Below, one piece after another: positions 8,766 to 16,852 of a stretch of DNA of 64,000 nt. Under the pieces are notes generated by a model. That model saw nothing but the letters and a program-made list of their open reading frames with translations. It did no database searches and had not been told where the DNA came from. The translations under genes and the position numbers were made by a program. Every line of letters starts with the position of its first letter. The stretch's first letter is position 1. The stretch comes from Anaerolineae bacterium (GTDB lineage: Bacteria > Chloroflexota > Anaerolineae > 4572-78 > J111). Where the stretch lies: assembly GCA_022071955.1 (NCBI GenBank), contig JAJVIM010000004.1, forward strand, positions 62,001-126,000. The letters run 5' to 3'.

Positions 8766-9937
8766 AAAAGATTTTGATATATGATGACGAGGGGCAAATT
8801 GCTAAAGACTTAAAGGAAAAATTAAAGGCATTGCCCGTTGTCGAAAAGGATTACGAGATAATTGCACTCCACCAAGAGGAATTCGAAAAATCTATGGCTG
8901 CTCTCAAGGAACGCCGGTCCCAAGTCCGTAGCAGAGGTGAATGGCCCGATAGTTCTGAAACAGATTTAGACGAGGCTGCTATCTTTATTATCGATTATGA
9001 TCTATTCAATACTAACCCTTTTCTCACTGGAGAAGATGTGGCTTATTCAGCCCGGTGTTTTTCTAAATGCGGGTTGATCGTGGCACTGAATCAATATTAT
9101 GAAGTGGATTTCGATCTAACTTTGAAAGGACACATCGAGTCTTTTGCGGATCTCAACATAAACACTGGACAATTGGGTAACCCTAATCTCTGGGGAGGAG
9201 ATGGACCTGAATTCTATCCCTGGTACTGGTCAGTATTGCCCAAATTTCAGCAGACTTTCGAACAACGAGTCAATGACGCAAGAAGCAACCTGAATGATAA
9301 ACCAATTTGTGAAGTACTGGGTTTCGAACTAGAGCGATTTGATTTTTTGCCCCGTTCTATCAGTCAATTCATTGGTGCAGAACCGAAAAAAACGACATTC
9401 AGAGAGTTCGTTCAGAAGTCGGGTAGTGGAATGCATCATTCAGACTCAGAGAAGGCCAATGATGATATTCTGGCGAGAGTGGGTGCTGCTCGCATTAGTA
9501 AATGGTTGGAAAGGATGATCATGCCAGAATTGGATATCGTAGTAGATGGTCCCCATCTGATATCGCGTTATCCAAGTTTACTGGGTGATAAAAAAGAGGA
9601 AATCCAAACGTGGAATAAAACTGCATCTCGAATGGATTATGCGGAACTAGGATTAAAAATTGAGACAATTAAGGATGCCCAAATTGGGAAGGACTTTTGG
9701 TTTTCTCGTCCTGTCTGGTTTTGGGATAAAGTTCATGTTAATAGTGAGATTTTGGAAGTGCGGGAACCGTGGGAGACATTCAGACCTGACTGGGTCTTTT
9801 GCGAGGATACGTCAAAGTTCCATTCTAAAGATGAATGCAAAGAATTTGTGGCGAAGGTAGAGTCTCCATTTGCACGACGATTCGTGAAAGAGGTCGACGA
9901 TATAAAGTACCAGCCTAGAGTGAGATTTTCGTTATAA
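8762..9937 (+). CDS. Receiver-domain protein paired with the GHKL kinase
   Basis: 391 residues from ATG 8762, which overlaps the kinase stop by 4 bp. The N-terminus ILIYDDE (4-10) supplies the acidic pocket of a response-regulator receiver and FIIDYDLF places candidate phospho-acceptors at Asp78/Asp80. An insertion of about 30 residues separates these elements compared with CheY. The C-terminal ~250 residues (rich in W, D and K) match no output domain I recognise and contain no visible HTH. Likely role: phosphorylation-dependent partner or effector in the same defence module. Confidence 0.7.
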   Translation: MKKILIYDDEGQIAKDLKEKLKALPVVEKDYEIIALHQEEFEKSMAALKERRSQVRSRGEWPDSSETDLDEAAIFIIDYDLFNTNPFLTGEDVAYSARCFSKCGLIVALNQYYEVDFDLTLKGHIESFADLNINTGQLGNPNLWGGDGPEFYPWYWSVLPKFQQTFEQRVNDARSNLNDKPICEVLGFELERFDFLPRSISQFIGAEPKKTTFREFVQKSGSGMHHSDSEKANDDILARVGAARISKWLERMIMPELDIVVDGPHLISRYPSLLGDKKEEIQTWNKTASRMDYAELGLKIETIKDAQIGKDFWFSRPVWFWDKVHVNSEILEVREPWETFRPDWVFCEDTSKFHSKDECKEFVAKVESPFARRFVKEVDDIKYQPRVRFSL

Positions 9938-9958
9938 ATCCAACTTGGAGTTGAAGGG

Positions 9959-10669
9959 ATGGATAAGGCTACTATTAGCGCATTACGCGATTTCTTATTG
10001 AAAATTTATGAAGAGCAGAAAAGTGACTGGTCGGAAGAGACATATACGAACCGAAAACCATCCGACAAGGCCAGAGACTTTTACACTAAGTATATCTACA
10101 ACATGTGGCACCAAGTCGATGAACGAGAATTCGAGAAACTGCTAAATAAATCATCTGACAAATTGGAAGTTGATTTCTCTGCAACGAAAACCGTATTATT
10201 TTTACCACCTCTCGAAAAAGACGGGGATTTTGTACCGATTCTAAACATAAAATGTAAAATTACTGAAGCCGTCAACAGTCTGAGATTTTATGTGTTGTTA
10301 GTTCGACTTGGTGAAGCAGGACAGAAACCGTACGGATTGGCTTTTCGTTTTGAAAGCCCCGAGAACGAACATTATGAAAAACAAACAAAAGATGAAGGGC
10401 TTCATGATTTTTATCACGCCCAATTGATAACGGGATTTAGTTATGGGCCGGATTTGGAAATACCGCCGTGGGTACCTGACTCACAACCTTCTTTTCCCCT
10501 TTTAGCTGATGATCCGCTGACTTTAGTATTTGCTATGCTAATGACGCTTTACGGTAAAAAATATTGCTGGGAGTTTTACAGGAAACACGCGACAAATTTG
10601 CCGGAATTGGGGCTTCGTATCAAAAAGTTGCATACTTGGGTCAAATGGAAGGCATTTGACGAAAGATAA
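9959..10669 (+). CDS. Unknown protein of the methyltransferase-kinase-Vsr module
   Basis: 236 residues, soluble, with no signal peptide or membrane segment. An acidic/aromatic N-terminal helix region precedes a central beta-rich part and a C-terminal region with HDFYHAQL (near residue 145) and a hydrophobic helix LTLVFAMLMTLYG. It lies 21 bp after the receiver gene with GAAGGG just before ATG 9959, so it is part of the same operon. No catalytic motif recognised. Confidence 0.75.
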   Translation: MDKATISALRDFLLKIYEEQKSDWSEETYTNRKPSDKARDFYTKYIYNMWHQVDEREFEKLLNKSSDKLEVDFSATKTVLFLPPLEKDGDFVPILNIKCKITEAVNSLRFYVLLVRLGEAGQKPYGLAFRFESPENEHYEKQTKDEGLHDFYHAQLITGFSYGPDLEIPPWVPDSQPSFPLLADDPLTLVFAMLMTLYGKKYCWEFYRKHATNLPELGLRIKKLHTWVKWKAFDER

Positions 10670-10723
10670 TTATGAAGGACTCAGTTGGATTCTTCCCCCT
10701 ATTCCTTCCAGCGAATTGATTCG

Positions 10724-11182
10724 ATGAATAAGTCATCTAATAGTTCGCAAAATGTTAACCCTTCTGCCTCTTCCAAAGCCGCTCGGAACCGGATGAAAGC
10801 AGCCAGACGGCGCGACACGGCACCAGAGATGGCGTTGCGCGCAGCGCTGCATCGCAGAGGGTTGCGGTATCGAGTTGATGTTAGCCCCATCAAAGGACTG
10901 CGGCGTCGAGCCGATGTGGTTTTTCGTACCGTGAAGGTAGCTGTCTACGTCGATGGCTGTTTCTGGCATGGTTGCCCTATTCATGGAACTTGGCCAAAAG
11001 CCAATGCTGAATTTTGGCGGCAAAAAATCGAACATAATAAAAAACGTGATGCTGATACTAACCGTTTATTGAAAGAAGCAGGTTGGGAAGTTGTTCGAGT
11101 ATGGGAACACGAGGACCCAGAAGATGCGGCAGAACGTATCAGCAATATTATTCGGAGTAAACACGACCAAAAGACTGTTTAA
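10724..11182 (+). CDS. vsr: Very short patch repair endonuclease Vsr
   Basis: 152 residues from ATG 10724; an in-frame TTG at 10685 would add 13 residues. It shows the Vsr pattern: N-terminal RMKAARRRDTAPE, RADVVF with the catalytic Asp, VDGCFWHGCP (metal-site Cys/His) and FWRQKIEHNKKRD. Vsr nicks 5' of T in T:G mismatches left by deamination of 5-methylcytosine, so it protects sites of the neighbouring C5-methyltransferase; in some systems Vsr homologues act as restriction nucleases. No other nuclease is visible in the module. Confidence 0.94.
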   Translation: MNKSSNSSQNVNPSASSKAARNRMKAARRRDTAPEMALRAALHRRGLRYRVDVSPIKGLRRRADVVFRTVKVAVYVDGCFWHGCPIHGTWPKANAEFWRQKIEHNKKRDADTNRLLKEAGWEVVRVWEHEDPEDAAERISNIIRSKHDQKTV

Positions 11183-11211
11183 AAACAAAACCTACCTACT
11201 ACAATGCAACT

Positions 11212-11748
11212 ATGAAACGACAAGACGCATTTCGCAAACTCAATACCCTCTGCCAGCGCCTCGACGAAGTAGACCTGGCTACCTTCCCAGTCGTGCCGTT
11301 GCGAGCCTACCTGTTCGGCTCGGTAGTCACCGACAAACCCGACCCGGCCGACATCGACGTGATTCTGGTACACGACCGGCCCCCGCATTTCAATGCCGCC
11401 GCCGAAGTCAGGGCGATGATGTACGGCCGGCCCTTGTCCCACAACCGGGCCTCGACGCAATTGCGCCGGGGAATGAAAATGGTGCAGTTGTATATGGTTG
11501 AGTTTGGGCTGGAGCATTGGGAGCAGTTGGACCTGCTGTTGTTCATCAGGCCCAAGCTCATCTGGCAGCCCGGCGGCGACTGGCGCAGCGTCCTGGCCGG
11601 CATTGAGGCTAATCCTTTGCCGTGGGAAGGCGAACGACCGGAAAACAGTCAGGAGATCAGCGACGCCTTTATCGAGAGCCTGCCAGAAGAAGAGAGATGG
11701 TCTCGGCTCGATCAGGCGCTGGCTGAAATCGAAAGCCAGGAGATTTGA
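11212..11748 (+). CDS. Nucleotidyltransferase-fold protein
   Basis: 178 residues. Residues 25-60 hold the pol-beta-type nucleotidyltransferase signature: LFGSVV, then DPADIDVILV with paired Asp, i.e. GS...DxD. Such minimal nucleotidyltransferases act in toxin-antitoxin pairs (MNT type) or small-molecule modification. The Trp/Leu-rich C-terminal part is unassigned. No HEPN partner lies next to it. GC-rich compared with vsr 30 bp upstream, so it may not belong to that module. Confidence 0.75.
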   Translation: MKRQDAFRKLNTLCQRLDEVDLATFPVVPLRAYLFGSVVTDKPDPADIDVILVHDRPPHFNAAAEVRAMMYGRPLSHNRASTQLRRGMKMVQLYMVEFGLEHWEQLDLLLFIRPKLIWQPGGDWRSVLAGIEANPLPWEGERPENSQEISDAFIESLPEEERWSRLDQALAEIESQEI

Positions 11749-11895
11749 GTAATGCCCATCTTTCTGTTGATGAGATGAAACTGAAGACCTTCGCCCCCGG
11801 ACATCTCGACAGAGCCGAGATGTTGCGGTTGACTCAATCAATGGCGGCCGCTGACCCGGTCGAAACTCCTTAAAAGATTCTGGCATTGTTATCTC
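11749..11895. other. Spacer after the nucleotidyltransferase gene
   Basis: A possible 42-codon reading frame starts at TTG 11745, overlapping the preceding stop, and ends at TAA near 11871; it contains VDEMKLKTFAPGHLDRAEM. It is too short and weakly started to call a gene. Otherwise nothing is seen before the terminators. Confidence 0.3.
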
Positions 11896-11930
11896 AACGG
11901 CTGGTGCAATCCGCACCAGCCGTTTTTTTT
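11896..11930 (+). terminator. Rho-independent terminator ahead of block 1
   Basis: 11-bp perfect stem (11897-11907 with 11913-11923, arms ACGGCTGGTGC / GCACCAGCCGT), 5-nt loop AATCC, followed by eight T. It insulates block 1 from the defence island. Confidence 0.9.
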
Positions 11931-11933
11931 GCT

Positions 11934-11959
11934 AAAGCCCCGTTGTCACGGGGTTTTTT
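11934..11959 (+). terminator. Second terminator ahead of block 1
   Basis: Stem CCCCGT / ACGGGG (11938-11943 with 11948-11953), loop TGTC, flanked by AAAG and a run of six T. A tandem pair with the terminator immediately upstream. Confidence 0.85.
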
Positions 11960-11986
11960 GCGTTTTGTGGTAGTCAGCAACCCACT

Positions 11987-12087
11987 GACAGAGTTATATA
12001 TTTTTAAGGTTGATAACCTTAAAAATGGCTTGACAAAGCTATATATGTGCGGTAAAATGAGATTACAATAAAAAATGAATTTTTTCA
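11987..12087 (+). promoter_or_regulatory. Block promoter/operator repeat, copy P1
   Basis: A 101-bp sequence almost identical to 36289-36390 and 53397-53497. It contains -35 TTGACA (12030-12035), a 17-bp spacer and -10 TAAAAT (12053-12058), a near-consensus sigma-70 promoter. Just upstream of the -35 is an inverted repeat (12000-12011 with 12015-12026, core arms TTTTAAGGTT / AACCTTAAAA, 3-bp gap) that would suit a dimeric regulator. The transcribed AT-rich leader starts near 12065. It drives the gene block starting at 12102. Confidence 0.9.
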
Positions 12088-12101
12088 TATAATAGTGAAC
12101 A

Positions 12102-12611
12102 ATGAGCGCGAAAGAACTCAAAACCCTCAACAAAATCTTTGCCCCGTTGCTGGCCGCGATGCCGTCAAGTGACACCGATTCCTTTGTCGAGTGGGCGTTC
12201 AAGAAAAACCGGGCCAGCTATCAGGATGGGACGCCGACCTACAGCATTCACACCACCGCTGATGACGCGATTGTGGACTTTATCAACGAGGTTGTGCTGG
12301 CCAGCGTTGACCCCGGCGATTTGGAGTATGCTCAGATTGATATGCGTTGCGCCCTTGAAGATGAAATGATTGTGCGTTACGTGGAACTGCACAACGGGTT
12401 TGGCGATCCAGACGCGATTGACGACCCGACGATTTGGGGTGACCACCTGCACTGCTGCGGCGCTACGCTGGACGACGAACAAATCACCGGCTTCGTCCTG
12501 TTTCTGGATGAAAACGGGGTGATGGACAGTCTGGCCTCGCTGTACTTTGGCGACAGCGATTGGCGCAGCGAATTGGCCGGGTGCGGTCTGGTTTTGGAGA
12601 ACGTGCGCTAA
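12102..12611 (+). CDS. Unknown acidic protein, first gene of block 1
   Basis: 169 residues. Opens with a short helix (KELKTLNKIFAPLLAAM), then a strongly acidic alpha/beta sequence with DDPTIWGDHLHCCGATLDDE around residues 105-130. No recognised domain. It is the promoter-proximal gene of block 1, starting 15 bp after the P1 repeat with no clear Shine-Dalgarno. Its TAA overlaps the next ATG (TAATG). Confidence 0.8.
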   Translation: MSAKELKTLNKIFAPLLAAMPSSDTDSFVEWAFKKNRASYQDGTPTYSIHTTADDAIVDFINEVVLASVDPGDLEYAQIDMRCALEDEMIVRYVELHNGFGDPDAIDDPTIWGDHLHCCGATLDDEQITGFVLFLDENGVMDSLASLYFGDSDWRSELAGCGLVLENVR

Positions 12612-13906
12612 TGACCGAGACATTTGAAGCGATTGCCCCGGCCAGCCGGGTTGACCGGGTTGGTTGGGTCTGGATGAAGGGCGCGTGGACCAAAGGCCGG
12701 GTGGCGGCGTTACGGCCGTCGCATCCCAAAGACGCCCGCCGTTTCCCGCAGCATCACGTATTTGTTTCGGTGCGAACCGGCGCGGGCTGGTTGGTGACAC
12801 CCAAAGCAATAAGGACACTGCCCCCGGTGAACGCCGGTCAGGTTGTTTGGGTTTTTATGGATGACGAAAGCCCGGAATATGTCGAGGCCAAAGTGGTGGC
12901 CGTTGACGGTGACCGGGTCAAGGTTACGGTCGGCGGCGAGGTTTACAGCCTGCGCCCGGACGCGATGAACACGATGCTGAACAGCGCCCAGGCCGAGGCC
13001 GACAGCCGCAGGCAGGCGCAGAAAGAGGCCGAACTCCGGCAGCGCAATATCACGCTGGCCGACGTGCCCGCCGAAGAGCGGGCGGGACAAATCGGGTTTG
13101 CCTGGATTAAGGGTGCGTGGACCAAAGGCCGGGTGATTGACAAGGATTTTCCGCCGAGCTGGTGCAACTACAAAAATCACGTCTATTTTGCCTCGACCCG
13201 GACCGGGTCTGGCTATCCGATTCAACCCGAAGACATCATGCTGCGGCCCCCGGTCGAGGTTGGGCAAACGGTGTGGGTGGTCATCGATGAGCCGGTGGCG
13301 GGGGTGGTGGAAGCGATGACCGAGACCGGGATTGTCTTCAAACCGCAAACCGGTAAAGCCTACGAAGTCCCCAGCGAAGAAATTGAGGTCATGTTGAATA
13401 GCGCCCAGGCCGAGGCCGAACGGCGCACCAGCGTGACCGAGTTAAGCGCGGCTGACCTTGCCGACCCGCACCGCAAGTACGTCATCGAACTGGCGGAGCG
13501 CCTGTATAAAGCCTACGGTCTCACCAATTATCTGCCGACCCAGCTTACCAATGATCCGAGGCAATCCTGTCACGTGTATGACCCAGCCAACCGGTTGCAC
13601 CGGTTGCGCTTTTCGCGGCCGATGATTGCTACCGATGCGATCCGTTATTGGGATTACTACTCGGTGCGGCCGGTCTGGGGTGCGTTGTACGACAAATTGA
13701 ACGGGCTGGCCGGGGTTCACGCTCTGGTTTTGCACGAGTTCGCCCACGTCCTGCAAACCGAGGACGGCGGGCGTTGGTATGGCAGCGTCCACAATCACAT
13801 CTTTATGGCCAAGTTGCGCGAACTGATCAAAAAGTTCCCGCCGCCTATCACCGAAGGGAGTAATCATGAAAGCCGTCAATTTAAGCCAGCGCAAAGACTT
13901 GCGTAA
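12611..13906 (+). CDS. Duplicated GQxVW-domain protein with C-terminal HExxH zincin-like domain
   Basis: 431 residues from ATG 12611. Residues about 15-130 and 158-270 are two copies of one unit, each with KGAWTKGRV, a GQ-x-V-W strand (GQVVWV, GQTVWVV) and closing MLNSAQAEA; a charged helix links them. This small beta domain recurs in the leading genes of all three blocks. The C-terminal part has HEFAH (375-379) followed by GSVHNHIF with His394/His396 and a trailing helix, resembling SprT-type zincin metallopeptidases (HExxH plus a downstream His). Protease activity is inferred from the motif only. The gene overlaps the next one by 41 bp. Confidence 0.82.
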   Translation: MTETFEAIAPASRVDRVGWVWMKGAWTKGRVAALRPSHPKDARRFPQHHVFVSVRTGAGWLVTPKAIRTLPPVNAGQVVWVFMDDESPEYVEAKVVAVDGDRVKVTVGGEVYSLRPDAMNTMLNSAQAEADSRRQAQKEAELRQRNITLADVPAEERAGQIGFAWIKGAWTKGRVIDKDFPPSWCNYKNHVYFASTRTGSGYPIQPEDIMLRPPVEVGQTVWVVIDEPVAGVVEAMTETGIVFKPQTGKAYEVPSEEIEVMLNSAQAEAERRTSVTELSAADLADPHRKYVIELAERLYKAYGLTNYLPTQLTNDPRQSCHVYDPANRLHRLRFSRPMIATDAIRYWDYYSVRPVWGALYDKLNGLAGVHALVLHEFAHVLQTEDGGRWYGSVHNHIFMAKLRELIKKFPPPITEGSNHESRQFKPAQRLA

Positions 13907-14345
13907 CAAATTGATCGAGGCATTTCACCGGGCCAGGGTTTACGCCGATGGCCACGGTTACGCCGAAGTTTCGTACCCCAACGATTTTACGCCCACCGAT
14001 GACCTTGTGCCGCAGTTTGTCGAGGTTGTCTGGGTGGTCGGGATGGTCACGACCGCGGTCAAGTTGATGCCGGGCAAGCTGCGGCTGGACATCGAAGTGC
14101 CAGACGAACCCGGCACCACCCGCGGCGTCGAGGGTGACGCCCGCTGGCAGGACAAATGGGACGTGGCCAGCTTTTCGACGCCCGGCAAAAAGTACCGGGT
14201 CTCACGCTCGGCCTGCGGCCAATGGGGTTGCACCTGCCCGCGCTGGATTTATCGCCGGGCGGAATGCGGCCATATCCGCCATGTCAAAAAGCTGGTTGGA
14301 ACCGGCGAGAAAGTGGTGAGAGATGTCGTCTCCCCGCTCCTCTAG
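13866..14345 (+). CDS. SWIM zinc-finger protein
   Basis: 159 residues. The C-terminal segment matches the SWIM pattern CxCx(n)CxH: Cys122-x-Cys124-x9-Cys134-x-His136, within a stretch starting WGCTCPRW. SWIM domains bind DNA or protein in transposases, SWI/SNF-type ATPases and recombination factors. The N-terminal ~110 residues are unassigned. Good Shine-Dalgarno (AAGGGAG) before ATG 13866. Confidence 0.8.
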   Translation: MKAVNLSQRKDLRNKLIEAFHRARVYADGHGYAEVSYPNDFTPTDDLVPQFVEVVWVVGMVTTAVKLMPGKLRLDIEVPDEPGTTRGVEGDARWQDKWDVASFSTPGKKYRVSRSACGQWGCTCPRWIYRRAECGHIRHVKKLVGTGEKVVRDVVSPLL

Positions 14346-14562
14346 CATGGTCGGGCAATATGTGGAGTGGTCCGAGACCTACCGGGGCTATGGTGGGCCG
14401 GTCCGTGTCGCCTGCGCCGGGCGGGTGGTGGCCGAGTTAAAAAACGAGGTCCTGCAAGTCCGGCTTGTGCGCTGGCAGGTGGGCCGGAGGGCGTTGCGCG
14501 GCGACGGGCTGCGGCTGGTTAACAAATGTCGAACCAAACCTATCAAACTGGAGGATGTGTGA
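14323..14562 (+). CDS. Small basic beta-rich protein
   Basis: 79 residues from ATG 14323, overlapping the SWIM gene by 23 bp; ATG 14347 (VGQYVEWSETYRG) is an alternative start just after the upstream stop. The core GQYVEW resembles the G-Q-x-V-W opening of the block's small beta domain. Rich in Arg/Lys, so nucleic-acid contact is possible. The stop overlaps the next ATG (TGATG). Confidence 0.7.
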   Translation: MSSPRSSSMVGQYVEWSETYRGYGGPVRVACAGRVVAELKNEVLQVRLVRWQVGRRALRGDGLRLVNKCRTKPIKLEDV

Positions 14563-14969
14563 TGTTGTATCACCTGACGGATGGACATCTGATTTACGAA
14601 ACGGCCGAGATGGATGAAGTGGAAGCCGCCGAAAAGAACAAGGCGGCCAAAGCCGCGGCAGACGGCAACGTCTGGTGGGAAGTGTCGCCGGTCGAGGCGG
14701 CGCGGCAGGCCGTGACTGGCCAGGATTTTGATTTGGATAACGTGTCCGGGCTGGCCTACGAGGATTTGTCGCTGGTGCAGTTGCGCATGGCGCAGGGTAA
14801 TCTGGAAATATGGCTGGAAGAGGCGTTAAGTAAAGGGCTGGCCGCGAGCGACCGGGGCGACGAGCGCGAATTCTTTATTTGGGATGACAAAGCCCGCTAC
14901 TACGACGCGCATCTGAAGCTGGTGAAGGCGATCATCGAGCAGTGCGAAACGATGGTGAAAGTGCAATGA
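14562..14969 (+). CDS. Unknown helical protein
   Basis: 135 residues from ATG 14562, preceded by GGAGG. Ala/Glu/Lys-rich helices (EVEAAEKNKAAKAAADG), an acidic middle and a C-terminal helix. No known family recognised. It overlaps the next start by ATGA. Confidence 0.78.
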   Translation: MLYHLTDGHLIYETAEMDEVEAAEKNKAAKAAADGNVWWEVSPVEAARQAVTGQDFDLDNVSGLAYEDLSLVQLRMAQGNLEIWLEEALSKGLAASDRGDEREFFIWDDKARYYDAHLKLVKAIIEQCETMVKVQ

Positions 14970-15412
14970 GCGACCAATTAGCGCGATGGCGGCAGTTTAG
15001 CGAAATGGTGCTGGCCGGGGTTTATCCCAACATTACCCCGGCCCGGCGACAGAAATTATTGACAATGGTCGATGACTTTTTGAGCCGGGTGGAAATTACC
15101 GGCGAATTGAGTTGGGACCAGGAGCCGGATTACATCTGCGACCAGTTCGATGACAAGTATTGGCTACAGTATGGCGAGGACATCTATAACCGCGAAGAGG
15201 GTTGGACTGATGACAATCCGCGCTATTTCTTCAATCAGTTGCGGCTGATTGTGCGCGGCGGCTTGAACCTGTTGACCGGCAATGACAACGCGCTGTTGGT
15301 GAACGTTGGGCAGGCTCGCGCCATCTTTGGCGGCGAGTTCCCGGCGTGGTTTCTGGAGCGGTACGAGCATCTTACGGCGGATGCGCCGGATGACAGGCTT
15401 ATCATCATTTAA
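14966..15412 (+). CDS. Unknown protein
   Basis: 148 residues from ATG 14966 (ATGA overlap). Acidic, tryptophan- and tyrosine-rich sequence with DQEPDYICDQFDDKYW near residue 50. No recognised motif, signal or membrane segment. Confidence 0.78.
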   Translation: MSDQLARWRQFSEMVLAGVYPNITPARRQKLLTMVDDFLSRVEITGELSWDQEPDYICDQFDDKYWLQYGEDIYNREEGWTDDNPRYFFNQLRLIVRGGLNLLTGNDNALLVNVGQARAIFGGEFPAWFLERYEHLTADAPDDRLIII

Positions 15413-15432
15413 TCCTGAGAGGAGTGAACGCG

Positions 15433-16446
15433 ATGGCGAAACGACATGACAAAGTGGTAGAAGTGCCAATTGAAGAATGCTATCCCGGCGATAATGACCG
15501 CACCGAGTTTCTGGAAGCCGACCTTCTCGATTTGGCCGGGTCGATCAACACGTCCGGGCTGGCCCAGCCCAGCACCGTCCGCCCCAAGCCCGGCCCCAAC
15601 GGTCAGAAGTATCAGATCGTGGCCGGGGAACGGCGCTGGCGGGCCTGCGGGCTGGCCAGCGAAAAGGTGCTGTCTGGGGAATGGGCGCAGACGGACAAGT
15701 TTAACCCCGGCCTTATCCCGGTCATTATCCGCGAGTTGAGCGACGAAGAAGCCGATACGATTATGCTTCTCGAAAACTCGCAGCGGGTGGACCTGAAACC
15801 GCTCGATGAGGCCAGAGCCTACAAAAAGCGGATGGACCGCTACGGCTGGTCGATTGCCCAGACGGCCCGCAAGGTCAAAAAACCGGCCAAGCGGGTGCGC
15901 GATCTGGTGACGCTGTTGGAGCTGATCCCCGAGGTCCAGCGGCTGGTGGAAAAGGAAGTGCTGCACCCGGCCTGGGCGGTCGAACTGGCCCCGTTGTCGA
16001 CAGAATACCAGCGGCAGGCTATTGAATGGATGTCGCGCCAGAAAGGCTATCGCTTTTCGCAGGACATGCTCTCGCGCTATGTGCAGGCGCTGCTGGCTCA
16101 GCAGCAGCAGGTGACGATGTTCGATGACCTGTTCAATGGCGATATTCAGAAGGTGGTTGAGATGCCGGGCTATTTCCGGCACAACTTCCCGAAACTGGCT
16201 CACCTGCCGGAACTACCGCACACCAAAGGCAAGATAGGTGATGTAATTGACCAGTACATTGCTCACCTGATTCAGCTTGGCCATCATGACGAGGCCAAAG
16301 TGCTGCTCGATTTCTGGCGCAAGCTGATGAAGTCGAATTTTGCGACCATTCAGCCGTGGGGGTGCAAAACCCTGCCGCTGATTCAAAAAGACCCTCAATA
16401 TCAGTCCGGGCTTGGCCCGAAAGTGAAAGAGAATGGCCGCGGCTAA
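15433..16446 (+). CDS. ParB/Spo0J-family nuclease-like domain protein
   Basis: 337 residues from ATG 15433, preceded by GAGGAGTGAACGCG. N-terminal ParB/sulfiredoxin fold with GERRWRACG (box II, about residues 60-70) and the DEARAYKKRM region; then a helix-turn-helix (about 138-165, WSIAQTARKVKKPAKRVRD) and a helical C-terminus. ParB-like proteins bind parS-type sites in partition or act as CTPase switches and regulators. No ParA gene is adjacent, so a regulatory or nucleoid-type role for this element is as likely as partition. The stop overlaps the next gene by 14 bp. Confidence 0.9.
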   Translation: MAKRHDKVVEVPIEECYPGDNDRTEFLEADLLDLAGSINTSGLAQPSTVRPKPGPNGQKYQIVAGERRWRACGLASEKVLSGEWAQTDKFNPGLIPVIIRELSDEEADTIMLLENSQRVDLKPLDEARAYKKRMDRYGWSIAQTARKVKKPAKRVRDLVTLLELIPEVQRLVEKEVLHPAWAVELAPLSTEYQRQAIEWMSRQKGYRFSQDMLSRYVQALLAQQQQVTMFDDLFNGDIQKVVEMPGYFRHNFPKLAHLPELPHTKGKIGDVIDQYIAHLIQLGHHDEAKVLLDFWRKLMKSNFATIQPWGCKTLPLIQKDPQYQSGLGPKVKENGRG

Positions 16447-16852
16447 ATTCAAGTCGTATGAAGTCATGCCGGTGGTCTGCCTTGATGGCGACGACAACCC
16501 GGTGTCGTGGAATACGCCGGAGCACACCGGGTATCGGCTCTGGCTGGAAGGCGAAGACCCGGACCTGATCGGTTGCTGGACGGTCTACGAAGTCAAGGAC
16601 GATGGCACGGTCGCGGCGACAGGAGATTACCCGACCGAACTGGCGGCGATGGTAGGCATGACCGGGCAGGAGATGTTTGAGGCGCTGCAAAAACTGGCGG
16701 CGATGCAGTATCCCGCGGTCGGGGCGCTGCTGCGCCGGTTTGGCTATGAGTACGAGGCCGAAGTTGTGGAGCGGGTGCAGCAGACGTTTCTAACGCATTT
16801 CGGCTTTCAGCAGCAGGCCATCGCAGCGGAGGCGGAGGCGGATGGCGAATAA
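16433..16852 (+). CDS. Unknown protein
   Basis: 139 residues. Begins with a beta-rich acidic section (MPVVCLDGDDNPVSW) and ends in Ala/Glu/Gln-rich helices (QQAIAAEAEADGE). Starts inside the ParB gene (14-bp overlap) and runs 11 bp into the next. Function unknown. Confidence 0.78.
   Translation: MAAAKFKSYEVMPVVCLDGDDNPVSWNTPEHTGYRLWLEGEDPDLIGCWTVYEVKDDGTVAATGDYPTELAAMVGMTGQEMFEALQKLAAMQYPAVGALLRRFGYEYEAEVVERVQQTFLTHFGFQQQAIAAEAEADGE

Noticed and set aside
11886-12071. Open frame ending NGLTKLYMCGKMRLQ, with a similar frame ending at 36374
   Set aside because: Both simply read through the terminators and the conserved promoter repeat; the peptide match comes from the DNA repeat.
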